NCBI GenBank assembly: GCA_017626655.1
Contig: JAGAIH010000286.1
Location: 1 to 7,285 of the forward strand
Length of the DNA stretch: 7,285 nucleotides
Direction: 5' to 3'
From: Clostridia bacterium
GTDB lineage: Bacteria > Bacillota_A > Clostridia > Oscillospirales > CAG-272
Shown here: positions 1 through 6,557 of the stretch, piece by piece
Layout of the letters: each line of letters starts with the position of its first letter
How positions within the stretch are numbered: position 1 is the stretch's first letter
The notes under the pieces: model-generated
What the model was told of the DNA's origin: nothing
Seen by the model: only the letters and a program-made list of their open reading frames with translations
Databases searched by the model: none
Position numbers and translations under genes: made by a program

Positions 1-1434
1 ACCGCCCACCTCCCCCGCGCCAATCCCTGCGCCACCGAGGACTGGACGGGTGTCACCTCGGTGATCTGCCAAGGGGACGTCACCCTGGGCCTGCGCCACG
101 ACGGCCGCGTCTATGCCGCGGGCAGTAACCACTTCGGCCAGTGTGACACCGACGGCTGGAAGGGCGTTGTTTCGGTAGCCACATCGGGTCAGCATACCGT
201 GGCCCTTTTCGGGGACGGCCGCGTGGAGGCCGTGGGCCTCAACGAGAGCGGCGAGTGCCGTACCGAGTCCTGGAGCCATATCGTCCAGATCGCCGTCCTG
301 CCCGAGCTGACCATGGGCCTGCGCTCCGACGGCAAAATCCTGGCCGCAGGCTGCCACCACGAGGTCCTGGAGACTTTGGACACCGTCCGCGCCGTAGCCT
401 GCTTCGGTAGCCGCCGCCAGGTCTTTGTCATGTCCGACGGTACGGTCCGCATCCATAACCGAGGCAGCGAGTTCCTCCCCGAGCCCCTGGAGGGAATCCG
501 CCTCTTTACCCCTACCCCCGCGTATTCCATCTTGCACCGCTATACCGCGAACGCCCTTCCCCTCTCTACCGCGCACCGTACCCTTGGCAGCTTCGCCGTG
601 GGCATGGCCCATACCCTGGCCCTGGGTCAGGGGGGCGCCATGATAGCCGAGGGCGCGGGGGATAACGGCCAATGCGACCTCAAGGCCTACGCCACCGCCG
701 TGTGGGTGGCCGCGGGATCCTACCACTCCGCCGCCATCCTGGCCGACGGACGGATCATCCTCTCGGGTCGCAACAACGAGGGCCAATGCGATGCCCGCGC
801 TCTCAATCGGGAGCTGGACACCGTGGGGGTCTCGGCGGAGGAATCCCGCAACGGAGGAGTCCCCACGATCACCGAGCCCGACCCCGCCGATCTACCCTAC
901 GCCTGGAGACAGGTGGCCTGTGGCCTGAACCACACCGCCGCCCTCCGCTCCGACGGACGTGTCTACGCCATCGGTCGCAACCCCGACGGCCGCTGTGACA
1001 CCCGCAAATGGAGAAACGTCACCCAAATCGCCTGCGGCATCCGCCATACCGTAGCCGTCACCGCCGAGGGCACCTGCGTGGCCACGGGAGACAACCGCTA
1101 CGGCCAGTGCGACACCGCCCTGTGGAAGAATCTCACCATGGTCGCCGCAGGGGAATTCCATACCGTCGCCCTTCGCGCCGACGGCCGCGTGGAGGCCGTG
1201 GGAGACGACCGCAAGGGCCAATGCCGGGTGGAGGATCTCCGGAATATCGTTTCGGTGGCCTGCCTCCCCGAGGCCACTCTCTGCGTCACCGCCGAGGGTC
1301 GGGTCATCATCCGAGGGGGAAGCGGCCAGCACGATAAGGCTATCGAAGCCCTCCGCGAGGTGGTGGCTATCCGGACCTGCGAGCATCGCATCGCCGCCTT
1401 GACAGTGGATCGGCGGGTCATATTGATCCCGTGA
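1..1434 (+). CDS. RCC1-repeat beta-propeller protein, 5'-truncated
   Basis: The reading frame is open from base 1 and stops at TGA 1432-1434, so 477 residues are visible. The GTG at 61 is an internal valine codon, not a convincing start, because the repeat pattern already runs through residues 1-20. The protein is built of RCC1-type units of about 46-50 residues. Their recurring pattern is W-x-N/G-V, then V-A-x-G-x-x-H-T-V-A-L, then D-G-R-V-x-A-x-G, then G-Q-C-D, for example near residues 36-80, 315-345 and 364-405. Residues 1 to about 130 align almost without gaps to residues 323 to about 452, which suggests two propellers; residues about 150-200 are a degenerate linker. Nearly every unit carries a cysteine in its G-x-C-D turn. 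RCC1 propellers usually mediate protein binding. The bacterial role, the partner and the location cannot be read here because the N-terminus is missing. The fold is clear; the function is unknown. Confidence 0.88.
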   Translation, partial: TAHLPRANPCATEDWTGVTSVICQGDVTLGLRHDGRVYAAGSNHFGQCDTDGWKGVVSVATSGQHTVALFGDGRVEAVGLNESGECRTESWSHIVQIAVLPELTMGLRSDGKILAAGCHHEVLETLDTVRAVACFGSRRQVFVMSDGTVRIHNRGSEFLPEPLEGIRLFTPTPAYSILHRYTANALPLSTAHRTLGSFAVGMAHTLALGQGGAMIAEGAGDNGQCDLKAYATAVWVAAGSYHSAAILADGRIILSGRNNEGQCDARALNRELDTVGVSAEESRNGGVPTITEPDPADLPYAWRQVACGLNHTAALRSDGRVYAIGRNPDGRCDTRKWRNVTQIACGIRHTVAVTAEGTCVATGDNRYGQCDTALWKNLTMVAAGEFHTVALRADGRVEAVGDDRKGQCRVEDLRNIVSVACLPEATLCVTAEGRVIIRGGSGQHDKAIEALREVVAIRTCEHRIAALTVDRRVILIP

Positions 1435-1469
1435 TCCTTCGTTTTTGCTCTCTATAGAGTAGAGCTTCA

Positions 1470-1501
1470 ACCGATTATCCCAAATTGCGACCGATTATCC
1501 C
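1470..1501 (+). repeat. 12-bp perfect direct repeat, 20-bp period
   Basis: ACCGATTATCCC occurs at 1470-1481 and again at 1490-1501, separated by 8 bp. The start-to-start distance of 20 bp is close to two helical turns, so both copies face the same side of the DNA. The downstream copy ends just before the expected -35 region of the promoter at 1528-1536. This geometry is typical of a tandem activator site, with centres near -47 and -67 if the start is around 1543. The repeat is directly visible; its role as an operator is inferred. Confidence 0.72.
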
Positions 1502-1527
1502 TGCATCAGCCATTCATCAGCTTTTTG

Positions 1528-1536
1528 TGGTATAAT
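1528..1536 (+). promoter_or_regulatory. Extended -10 promoter of the lipoprotein gene
   Basis: TG at 1528-1529, one base, then a perfect TATAAT at 1531-1536 form an extended -10 element. No good -35 hexamer lies 16-18 bp upstream (about 1507-1514). Recognition would therefore depend on the extended -10 and perhaps on a protein bound at the 1470-1501 repeats. The predicted transcription start is near 1543, which gives a leader of about 30 nt before the ATG at 1572. Confidence 0.75.
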
Positions 1537-1571
1537 GAAGCCATTGATCAACGAAAAGGAGAGCCCCAAAA

Positions 1572-2120
1572 ATGAAAGCCACATTCCGACTTGCCATCCT
1601 TACCCTTTCCCTGCTTTTGACATTATCCGCGTGTACCGAGAAGGCCCCCGATCTCACCGCCCTCACCCCCGAGCTGGAGGAGCTGGGCATCACCGTCAAG
1701 GACAATACCGCCATTCTCTCGAATGACAGCCCCGAGGCACAGAGCAGTCAATGGAAGTATCTGACCGAGTACATGAACAAAACCGAGCACATCTCGGTTC
1801 AGGTTACGGGACAGGTGCTTTCCCATAGCGTTTTCGCGAAGGAGACCGACGACACCTATTTGTTTATCTGTCTTCCGTCAGCCGATCTTGCCGCAGAGGA
1901 GCTTCATGCCCTCCCGGTCGCTCTTTCAAAGGAGCTGTTGCGCGCCTATGTGGACGAGTACGGCGACCCGTCGGGGGTCGGCCTGTTCCCCAATGGCTTT
2001 ATGCTCTGTATTACGGCTACTCTTGAAATGTACAAGGAATTTCAATGCAGACCCTCATGGAATGCCCCCGTTCTGGTGATTACCGAGCTGATACCTGTGG
2101 CGGTCGCGGAACCCGTGTAA
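1572..2120 (+). CDS. Small secreted lipoprotein of unknown function
   Basis: This 182-residue protein begins with a lipoprotein signal peptide. It has K2 and R6, a hydrophobic core at about residues 7-18, and the lipobox L-S-A-C ending at C21, so the mature form should be lipid-anchored on the outer face of the membrane. The start is set by an AAGGAG site at 1556-1561, 10 nt before the ATG. The mature part has no motif I recognise. It alternates acidic and polar stretches with short hydrophobic strands, including V-L-S-H-S-V-F, Y-L-F-I-C-L-P and V-L-V-I-T-E-L near the C-terminus, which suggests a compact alpha/beta domain. It has two cysteines after C21, in Y-L-F-I-C-L and L-C-I-T-A, and another in F-Q-C-R. 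The gene stands alone between its own promoter and terminator. Lipoprotein status is well supported; the function is not assignable. Confidence 0.85.
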   Translation: MKATFRLAILTLSLLLTLSACTEKAPDLTALTPELEELGITVKDNTAILSNDSPEAQSSQWKYLTEYMNKTEHISVQVTGQVLSHSVFAKETDDTYLFICLPSADLAAEELHALPVALSKELLRAYVDEYGDPSGVGLFPNGFMLCITATLEMYKEFQCRPSWNAPVLVITELIPVAVAEPV

Positions 2121-2132
2121 ATCCAAATCGAA

Positions 2133-2180
2133 AAGAGGAAACGACACCCCTGCGGGACATCGTTTCCTCTTGACTTTTTT
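2133..2180 (+). terminator. Intrinsic terminator after the lipoprotein gene
   Basis: A perfect 12-bp stem pairs 2133-2144 with 2160-2171. The 15-nt loop contains a small CCC/GGG inner pairing. The stem is followed by GAC and then six T at 2175-2180. It begins 12 nt after the lipoprotein stop codon. The stem is fairly rich in A-T pairs, so some read-through into truA is possible. Confidence 0.83.
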
Positions 2181-2198
2181 CCGAATCTGTGATATACT
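2170..2198 (+). promoter_or_regulatory. Sigma-A promoter of truA, overlapping the terminator
   Basis: TTGACT at 2170-2175 (five of six to TTGACA), a 17-bp spacer and TATACT at 2193-2198 (five of six to TATAAT) form a good housekeeping promoter. The -35 box uses the last two bases of the terminator stem and the first T of its tail. The start is expected near 2205, which leaves about 30 nt of leader with AAAGGAG at 2220-2226, 8 nt before the truA ATG. Confidence 0.8.
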
Positions 2199-2234
2199 AA
2201 AAAGAACAAAAACTACCCGAAAGGAGAGACGGCC

Positions 2235-3035
2235 ATGCCCCATAAGCTACTCCTCTATATCCGCTACGACGGCCGCCACTTCTGCGGGTACCAGGCCCAG
2301 AAAAACGGCTATTCCGTCCAACAAGCCCTTAACGAGGGGACCGAGGCTCTCTTCGGCTACCCCTGCGACATCACGGGCTGCTCCCGCACCGACAGCGGCG
2401 TCCACGCAAATATGTTCTGCGCCACCGTCACCCCCCGCGGCGAGGACCACATGGACACCACCATCCCCCTGGACCGCCTCCCCCGCGCCCTGAACATCCA
2501 CCTCCCCGAGGCCGTGGCCGCCTATGAAGCTCTGTGGGTCCCCGCCGACTTCCACGCCCGCTACTCGGTCACCTCCAAGGAGTATATCTACCGCGTCCTC
2601 AACACCCAGAACCGCGATCCCTTCGCCGCTGGACGAGCCTGGCACTATCCCCGCCCCATCGACGATGAGGGCTTCGCCGCCATGGAGCGCGCCGCCACCG
2701 CTTTTATAGGCAAGCGGGACTTCGCCGCCTGTATGGCCGCCGGCTCCAAGATCGTGGATACCACCCGCACCGTCCTTGCCTCCTCCCTCTCCCGAGAGGG
2801 CGACTCCATCACCTACCGCGTCCGCGCCGACGGCTTCCTCTACAACATGGTGCGGATCATGGTGGGCACACTCATGGAGGTCGGGGAAGGGAAGATTCCC
2901 CCCGAGAGCCTCCCTGCCCGCCTGGATTCCTTGGACCGAGGCACCCTGGGCCGCACCGCCCCCGCCGAGGGGCTTTACCTCAACCGCGTCTTTTACAATC
3001 ATCCCGAAAAGGAGGGGTACCATGCCGAGATTTGA
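2235..3035 (+). CDS. truA: tRNA pseudouridine synthase A
   Basis: TruA converts uridines at tRNA positions 38-40 of the anticodon stem-loop to pseudouridine, in the cytoplasm and without a cofactor. The 266 residues match the usual family length (about 245-270). The N-terminal strand ends in I-R-Y-D-G at 9-13. The catalytic motif S-R-T-D-S-G-V-H-A is at 50-58, with D53 as the nucleophilic aspartate. D-F-H-A-R-Y-S is at 105-111 and S-K-E-Y-I-Y-R at 114-120. D-G-F-L-Y-N-M-V-R is at 199-207, followed by the V-G-T-L-x-E-V-G segment, and T-A-P-A-x-G-L-Y-L is near the C-terminus. The start is fixed by AAAGGAG 8 nt upstream. The last codons overlap the start of the next gene by 14 nt, so the two are co-transcribed. 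All key residues are present and there is no sign of damage. Confidence 0.96.
   Translation: MPHKLLLYIRYDGRHFCGYQAQKNGYSVQQALNEGTEALFGYPCDITGCSRTDSGVHANMFCATVTPRGEDHMDTTIPLDRLPRALNIHLPEAVAAYEALWVPADFHARYSVTSKEYIYRVLNTQNRDPFAAGRAWHYPRPIDDEGFAAMERAATAFIGKRDFAACMAAGSKIVDTTRTVLASSLSREGDSITYRVRADGFLYNMVRIMVGTLMEVGEGKIPPESLPARLDSLDRGTLGRTAPAEGLYLNRVFYNHPEKEGYHAEI
3007..3021 (+). promoter_or_regulatory. Strong ribosome binding site inside the truA end
   Basis: AAAAGGAGGGG at 3007-3017 lies inside the final truA codons (E-K-E-G), with its AAGGAGG core 6 nt before the ATG at 3022. It decides the start of the downstream gene over an in-frame ATG far upstream at 2776, which would lie deep within truA. 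The arrangement favours translational coupling. Confidence 0.85.
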
Positions 3036-4353
3036 TCCCAGACCCCGCCTCCGCCGCGCCTGGCAGACCCTCCGTGACAAGGCTATGGCCTACGCGGGCC
3101 GCTTCGGTAAGCAGACCGACGAGGTTCTGTCGGGGGAGCCCATCGACTTCTCCGCGCCCTCCATCCCCTACTACGAGAACCTGGCGAGCCGATTGAGCTT
3201 CGCCCGCATCGTTTTGTACATGGTGCTGTTGGTCTTCGTGGTGGTGACCGTCATCAGTAACCACAAGCTCATCACCTACGAGAACCTCTACTACCTGGCC
3301 AAGGACATCGGTGCCGCCACCCAGACCGCCCAGTCCCAAGCCGACTATATCAGCTACCCCATCTCCTCGGCCCCCGCCGACTTCGCCCTCTACCGCGGTG
3401 GCGTGGCGATCGCGGGCAGCGAGGTGGTCACCGCCATGAGCGGCTCGGGCCGGCAGACCCTGTCGGTCAACGTGGCCTACGCCGACCCCTGCGTCCGCGC
3501 CTCGGACAAGTACTGCCTCACCTTCGGGCGGGGGGAGAACTCCTTCGCCGTCTATAACGCCTTCGTCCGGGTCCACCGCGAGACCACCGAGTTCCCCGTC
3601 TACGACGCCGCCGTGGGAGACAACGGCAGCTTCGCCATCGTCACCCGCTCCCGCGACTACCGCTCCGAGGTGGTCATCTACGACGGCAACATGGAAAAGC
3701 TGGCCAACTACCATCTGAACGGCTACGTCACGGGCATCGCCATGAACCCCGAGGGCGACCGCCTGGGGGTGGTGTCGGTGGAGTCCCAAAACAACCTCTG
3801 GGTCACCAAGGTGACGGTCATCCGCATCGAGAACCGCATCACGCAGGAGTCCGCCACCGTCACGGGCTCCTTCGGCAGTACCTGCGGCTTTGTTACCGAC
3901 GACCGCTTTGCCGTGGTCCTGTCGGATCGCCTCATGGTTTTCAAGTCCGACGCCACCGTTACGGGCGAGGCCTTCTTTGAGGGGAAGACCCCCGCTCTGG
4001 CCGCCATAGGCCGCGGCTCGGTGGCCATTCTCTCCCGCGCCGAGGGCGACCTCACGGGCCATACCCTCACGGTCTACGACCGCAACGCCCGCCCCTCCTA
4101 CACGGTGGACATGAACAGCGACCACCCCGTCACCGAAGCGGGTGACCCCACCGCCCTGACCTTCGGCGGGGATACCCTCTACCTCCGCGCGGGGGACAGC
4201 CTCTTCCGCCTCACGGGCAACGGAGCCACCGTCACCTCCGTCTCGGTCAGCCGGGATACCCTGGCCATCCTCCCCGTCAGCGATGACGAGGTCATGGTCT
4301 GCACCCCCGCCTACGCCTACCGCCTGGATAAAGACGGCTTCACCCGCCCCTGA
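3022..4353 (+). CDS. DUF5711-like membrane protein with propeller-type outer domain
   Basis: This 443-residue protein has a basic N-terminal tail of about 58 residues rich in arginine. One hydrophobic segment follows at about 60-79 (A-R-I-V-L-Y-M-V-L-L-V-F-V-V-V), and the rest is a long soluble region. The positive N-terminus predicts an inside-to-outside orientation, with the large domain outside. That domain shows repeated strand-turn units such as V-V-I-Y-D-G-N-M-E-K-L, F-V-T-D-D-R-F-A-V-V-L-S-D-R-L and L-T-V-Y-D-R-N, as seen in WD40/PQQ-like propellers that lack catalytic residues. Size, topology and the cvpA neighbour fit the clostridial DUF5711 family, which to my knowledge has no assigned biochemical role. 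The start is fixed by the site at 3007-3017. The family name comes from recall of architecture and is less certain than the gene itself. Confidence 0.82.
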   Translation: MPRFDPRPRLRRAWQTLRDKAMAYAGRFGKQTDEVLSGEPIDFSAPSIPYYENLASRLSFARIVLYMVLLVFVVVTVISNHKLITYENLYYLAKDIGAATQTAQSQADYISYPISSAPADFALYRGGVAIAGSEVVTAMSGSGRQTLSVNVAYADPCVRASDKYCLTFGRGENSFAVYNAFVRVHRETTEFPVYDAAVGDNGSFAIVTRSRDYRSEVVIYDGNMEKLANYHLNGYVTGIAMNPEGDRLGVVSVESQNNLWVTKVTVIRIENRITQESATVTGSFGSTCGFVTDDRFAVVLSDRLMVFKSDATVTGEAFFEGKTPALAAIGRGSVAILSRAEGDLTGHTLTVYDRNARPSYTVDMNSDHPVTEAGDPTALTFGGDTLYLRAGDSLFRLTGNGATVTSVSVSRDTLAILPVSDDEVMVCTPAYAYRLDKDGFTRP

Positions 4354-4367
4354 ATCCGAAAAACACC

Positions 4368-4396
4368 TTGACAAAATCCCCCGAAAGGGGTATAAT
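4368..4396 (+). promoter_or_regulatory. Fully consensus sigma-A promoter of the cvpA-family gene
   Basis: TTGACA at 4368-4373, exactly 17 bp, then TATAAT at 4391-4396 match the housekeeping consensus at all twelve positions. The start is predicted near A4403, giving a leader of about 27 nt. The spacer holds a C4-GAAA-G4 inverted repeat at 4379-4390. No T-run follows it, so it is not a terminator, and read-through from the upstream gene should add to this promoter. Confidence 0.9.
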
Positions 4397-4429
4397 AAGA
4401 CTATACAATCATGAAAGGAGCATACCCGT

Positions 4430-5095
4430 ATGCAACTCGTCATTGACATTCTGCTCGTCGTCATTTTCGGCCTGCTGGTCTTCCGCGGCTGGTGGCGCGG
4501 CTTCATGAAGTCGGTTCTGAGCCTGGGACGCCTCATCCTCTCCCTGGTCATCACCATCGTCTTCGGAGCCTCCTTCGCCGCCTGGATCGATGCCAAGTTC
4601 GTCAATCCTCCCGTCTTTGAGGCTGTATTCAAGAAGCTTTCAGACGTGGCCGCCGAGGTCACCGCCTCCGCCGAGGGGGGCATCGACGCCCTGGTGGAGA
4701 AGATCCCCGAGGCCTTCCGCGGCTACCTGGATCTGGAGACTGTGGACCCCACCGCCGAGATCAACGCCCTGGTGGAGCAGTGGTCCCACACCGTGGCCGA
4801 CGGCATCTCCAAGATCGTCGCCACCGTCATCGGCTACATCCTGCTCTTCGTCCTGGCCTTCCTGGTGCTGACTGTGGTCATCTTCATCGTCACCCGCTTC
4901 GCCAAGCTCCCCGCCATCAAGACTGTGGATAAGCTCCTGGGCCTGGTGGTCGGCCTCTTCAGCGGCGCCGTCGCCGTCATCTTCATCTCGGTCATCCTGT
5001 CCGCCATCCTGGGTGTGATCGGCCAGGAGGCTGTGGTCGAGGGCTCCTTCATGCTCCGTCTCTTCTCGGGCATCAAGGATCTGCTCTTCGCCTGA
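4430..5095 (+). CDS. CvpA-family integral membrane protein
   Basis: The 221-residue protein has hydrophobic segments at about 3-19, 29-49, 129-154 and 169-197, the four-helix layout of the CvpA (colicin V production) family. The family signature lies between helices 1 and 2: R-G-W-W-R-G-F-M-K-S, followed by a long aliphatic helix. Between helices 2 and 3 is an extended, mostly acidic amphipathic region of about 75 residues, longer than in compact members. CvpA proteins are linked in other bacteria to colicin V export and envelope integrity, but no reaction is known; no bacteriocin gene lies nearby, so the name should not be read as a function. AAAGGAG at 4414-4420 sits 9 nt before the ATG. 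The ATG at 4411 is out of frame and is not used. Confidence 0.86.
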   Translation: MQLVIDILLVVIFGLLVFRGWWRGFMKSVLSLGRLILSLVITIVFGASFAAWIDAKFVNPPVFEAVFKKLSDVAAEVTASAEGGIDALVEKIPEAFRGYLDLETVDPTAEINALVEQWSHTVADGISKIVATVIGYILLFVLAFLVLTVVIFIVTRFAKLPAIKTVDKLLGLVVGLFSGAVAVIFISVILSAILGVIGQEAVVEGSFMLRLFSGIKDLLFA

Positions 5096-5108
5096 CCCCA
5101 AAGCAAGC

Positions 5109-5139
5109 AAAGGGTGTCTCCCCGTGAGACACCCTTTTT
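5109..5139 (+). terminator. First terminator after the cvpA-family gene
   Basis: A perfect 12-bp stem pairs 5109-5120 with 5126-5137 around a 5-nt loop and runs into a T tract at 5135-5139. It starts 13 nt after the stop codon. On the minus strand the same hairpin is followed only by a weak tail (GCTTGCTTT), so it acts mainly on the plus strand. Confidence 0.88.
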
Positions 5140-5149
5140 CCATAGAGAA

Positions 5150-5183
5150 AGGCGGTACGCCCAAAGCATACCGCCTGTTTTTT
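5150..5183 (+). terminator. Second hairpin terminator in the convergent gap
   Basis: An 8-bp stem pairs 5150-5157 with 5169-5176. It can be extended inward by two more pairs after one mismatch. It is followed by G and then six T at 5178-5183, a good plus-strand terminator. It lies directly after the minus-strand gene's stop (5182-5184). On that strand it is followed by TTCTCTATG, so it may also end minus-strand transcripts, less efficiently. Confidence 0.78.
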
Positions 5184-6546
5184 ATTCTTTCACGACCGCG
5201 CAAGTCTCGATACCGTAGTAGCGGAAGCACGCCACCGCGCTTTCGTCGATCCGCTCACCGCTGACCACGATGGGCACCGCGGGAGGACACCCCACCGTGG
5301 CCGCCGCCAGCACCCGACCGATACACTCGCCCACGGGCAGAGTCTCGGCGGGGGACAGCAGAGCCTCGCGCACCGATACGACCCGTTCGGGAGGAACCAA
5401 CGGGGGAGGACAGAGGAGCAGGGGCGCGCGGCGGGGAAGGGACAGAAGCACCTCGGTCAGCCAATCCAAATCCCCTTCGGTAATGGCGGGGGTGAACATG
5501 AGCACGACGTGATCGGGATCGGCGAATTCACATTCGATACCGTGATCCCGCAGATCCTGTGCAACCTCAATCCCCGTATAGCCGTGATGGTGGGGATACA
5601 GGGTCAGCTTCAAGGGTTCGTCGTTGGCAGGGGCGTGCAGACCGTGTTCGTGCAGTTTGATCCGACAGGCCTCTACCCGTTTGGTCGTGTCGGTCAGAGA
5701 GGAGGCGTAATCGCGGTTTGCCAGCAGAGCGTTGACCGCATCCAGAGATTGCAGGATCAAATAGGAGGGGCTGGTGGAGCCGAAAAGCGCCAGCGCCTGC
5801 TTGGCTTGGGACTTCAGTTCCATCGGCAAATGCGCCCCGATGTGCAGATACGCCCCGCCCGTCAGCACGGGCAGAGTCTTGTGAGCGGAGTCACAGCAAA
5901 GATCCGCCCCCAGATCCATGGGGTGAAGGGAAGGGGACAGGAATTTCAGATAGGCACCGTGTGCGTTGTCCACAGCAAGCAGAACTCCAAAGCGGTGGCA
6001 TACCGCCGCCAACCGCTCGATATCCACCATGTTCCCCAGATAATCGGGGGAGGTCAGATACACCGCGGAGGGAAGTCTGCCATCGGTTTCCAGCCGCGCC
6101 AGCGCGTCGGTCAGCCCGTGGGGAGACACGGGGCAGTCCAGATATCCATGCTCGTATTCGGGATATAGCCACTCCACGTCCAGGTCCAAAAGCCCCACCG
6201 CCGACAGAAAGGTCTTGTGAGCGTTGCGCCCCGCCAGAATGAGCGGACGGCCAACGCCTTGCTCCTTGGCGTGGAGCATCACCAGATACAGCATAGCGCG
6301 GATGCACTGGGAAGACCCCTCGGTGGAGTAGTAGGTGGGACACCCGAAAAGCAGGGAAGCATTGCGCTCGCTCTCGCGGATGATGCCCTCGGCCTCGTAG
6401 AGACTGTCGGCACCCGATACCTCGGTGATGTCGTAAGCCTCAAAGCCCAGAAGGGATGCCCCCTTGTGACCGGGCATATGGAGGCGCAGGGGAGATTTTT
6501 CCGCGTATGATAAAACGAAATCCCGAATGGGCGTCGTCATCTTCAT
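5182..6546 (-). CDS. Orn/Lys/Arg decarboxylase-family PLP enzyme, short type
   Basis: This 454-residue fold-type I PLP protein belongs to the group that decarboxylates basic amino acids to polyamine precursors. R-L-H-M-P-G-H-K-G at 21-29 is the N-terminal signature. V-D-N-A-H-G at 192-197 supplies the PLP ring-contact D193 and H196, and most members have D-E-A-H. S-A-H-K at 220-223 holds the Schiff-base lysine K223. G-S-T-S-P-S-Y-L at 256-263 and S-L-D-A also match the family. The C-terminal domain (about 390-432) has R-E-A-L, I-G-R-V and C-P-P-A-V-P where the family usually has Y-P-P-G-I-P, and S-G-E instead of P-G-E. It lacks the N-terminal wing domain, like Bacillus YaaO/SpeA, and is slightly shorter than those. 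The substrate cannot be set from sequence. The start is chosen for AGAGG (6559-6555) 8 nt upstream; ATG at 6540 is an alternative. Confidence 0.9.
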   Translation of the reverse strand: MKMTTPIRDFVLSYAEKSPLRLHMPGHKGASLLGFEAYDITEVSGADSLYEAEGIIRESERNASLLFGCPTYYSTEGSSQCIRAMLYLVMLHAKEQGVGRPLILAGRNAHKTFLSAVGLLDLDVEWLYPEYEHGYLDCPVSPHGLTDALARLETDGRLPSAVYLTSPDYLGNMVDIERLAAVCHRFGVLLAVDNAHGAYLKFLSPSLHPMDLGADLCCDSAHKTLPVLTGGAYLHIGAHLPMELKSQAKQALALFGSTSPSYLILQSLDAVNALLANRDYASSLTDTTKRVEACRIKLHEHGLHAPANDEPLKLTLYPHHHGYTGIEVAQDLRDHGIECEFADPDHVVLMFTPAITEGDLDWLTEVLLSLPRRAPLLLCPPPLVPPERVVSVREALLSPAETLPVGECIGRVLAAATVGCPPAVPIVVSGERIDESAVACFRYYGIETCAVVKE

Positions 6547-6557
6547 GTGTAAGACCT

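Noticed and set aside
1447..1465. Stem-loop after the RCC1 gene as a terminator
   Set aside because: GCTCT/AGAGC and the inner palindrome CTCTATAGAG can pair, but only weakly and with no T-run after them, so termination is not supported.
1470..1501. Repeats read as DnaA boxes
   Set aside because: Each copy contains TTATCC, but the following CCA/CTG-type bases do not match the TTATCCACA consensus, and there is no dnaA/dnaN or AT-rich unwinding element nearby.
2247..3080. Minus-strand open frame opposite truA
   Set aside because: Its composition is glycine- and valine-rich with no motifs, while the plus strand encodes an intact truA with all catalytic motifs.
4379..4390. C4-GAAA-G4 hairpin as the terminator of the DUF5711-like gene
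   Set aside because: The stem is only 4 bp, it lies within a consensus promoter spacer and is followed by TATAATAAG rather than a T tract.
2980..4683. Long open frame on the minus strand (about 567 codons)
   Set aside because: It covers the complement of the DUF5711-like gene and parts of its neighbours, is low in complexity (rich in G, V, D, A), has no ribosome site or domain, and is a by-product of GC-rich codon bias.
4430..5095. Colicin V or bacteriocin production system
   Set aside because: The CvpA name is historical; no bacteriocin, immunity or export genes are present in the window.
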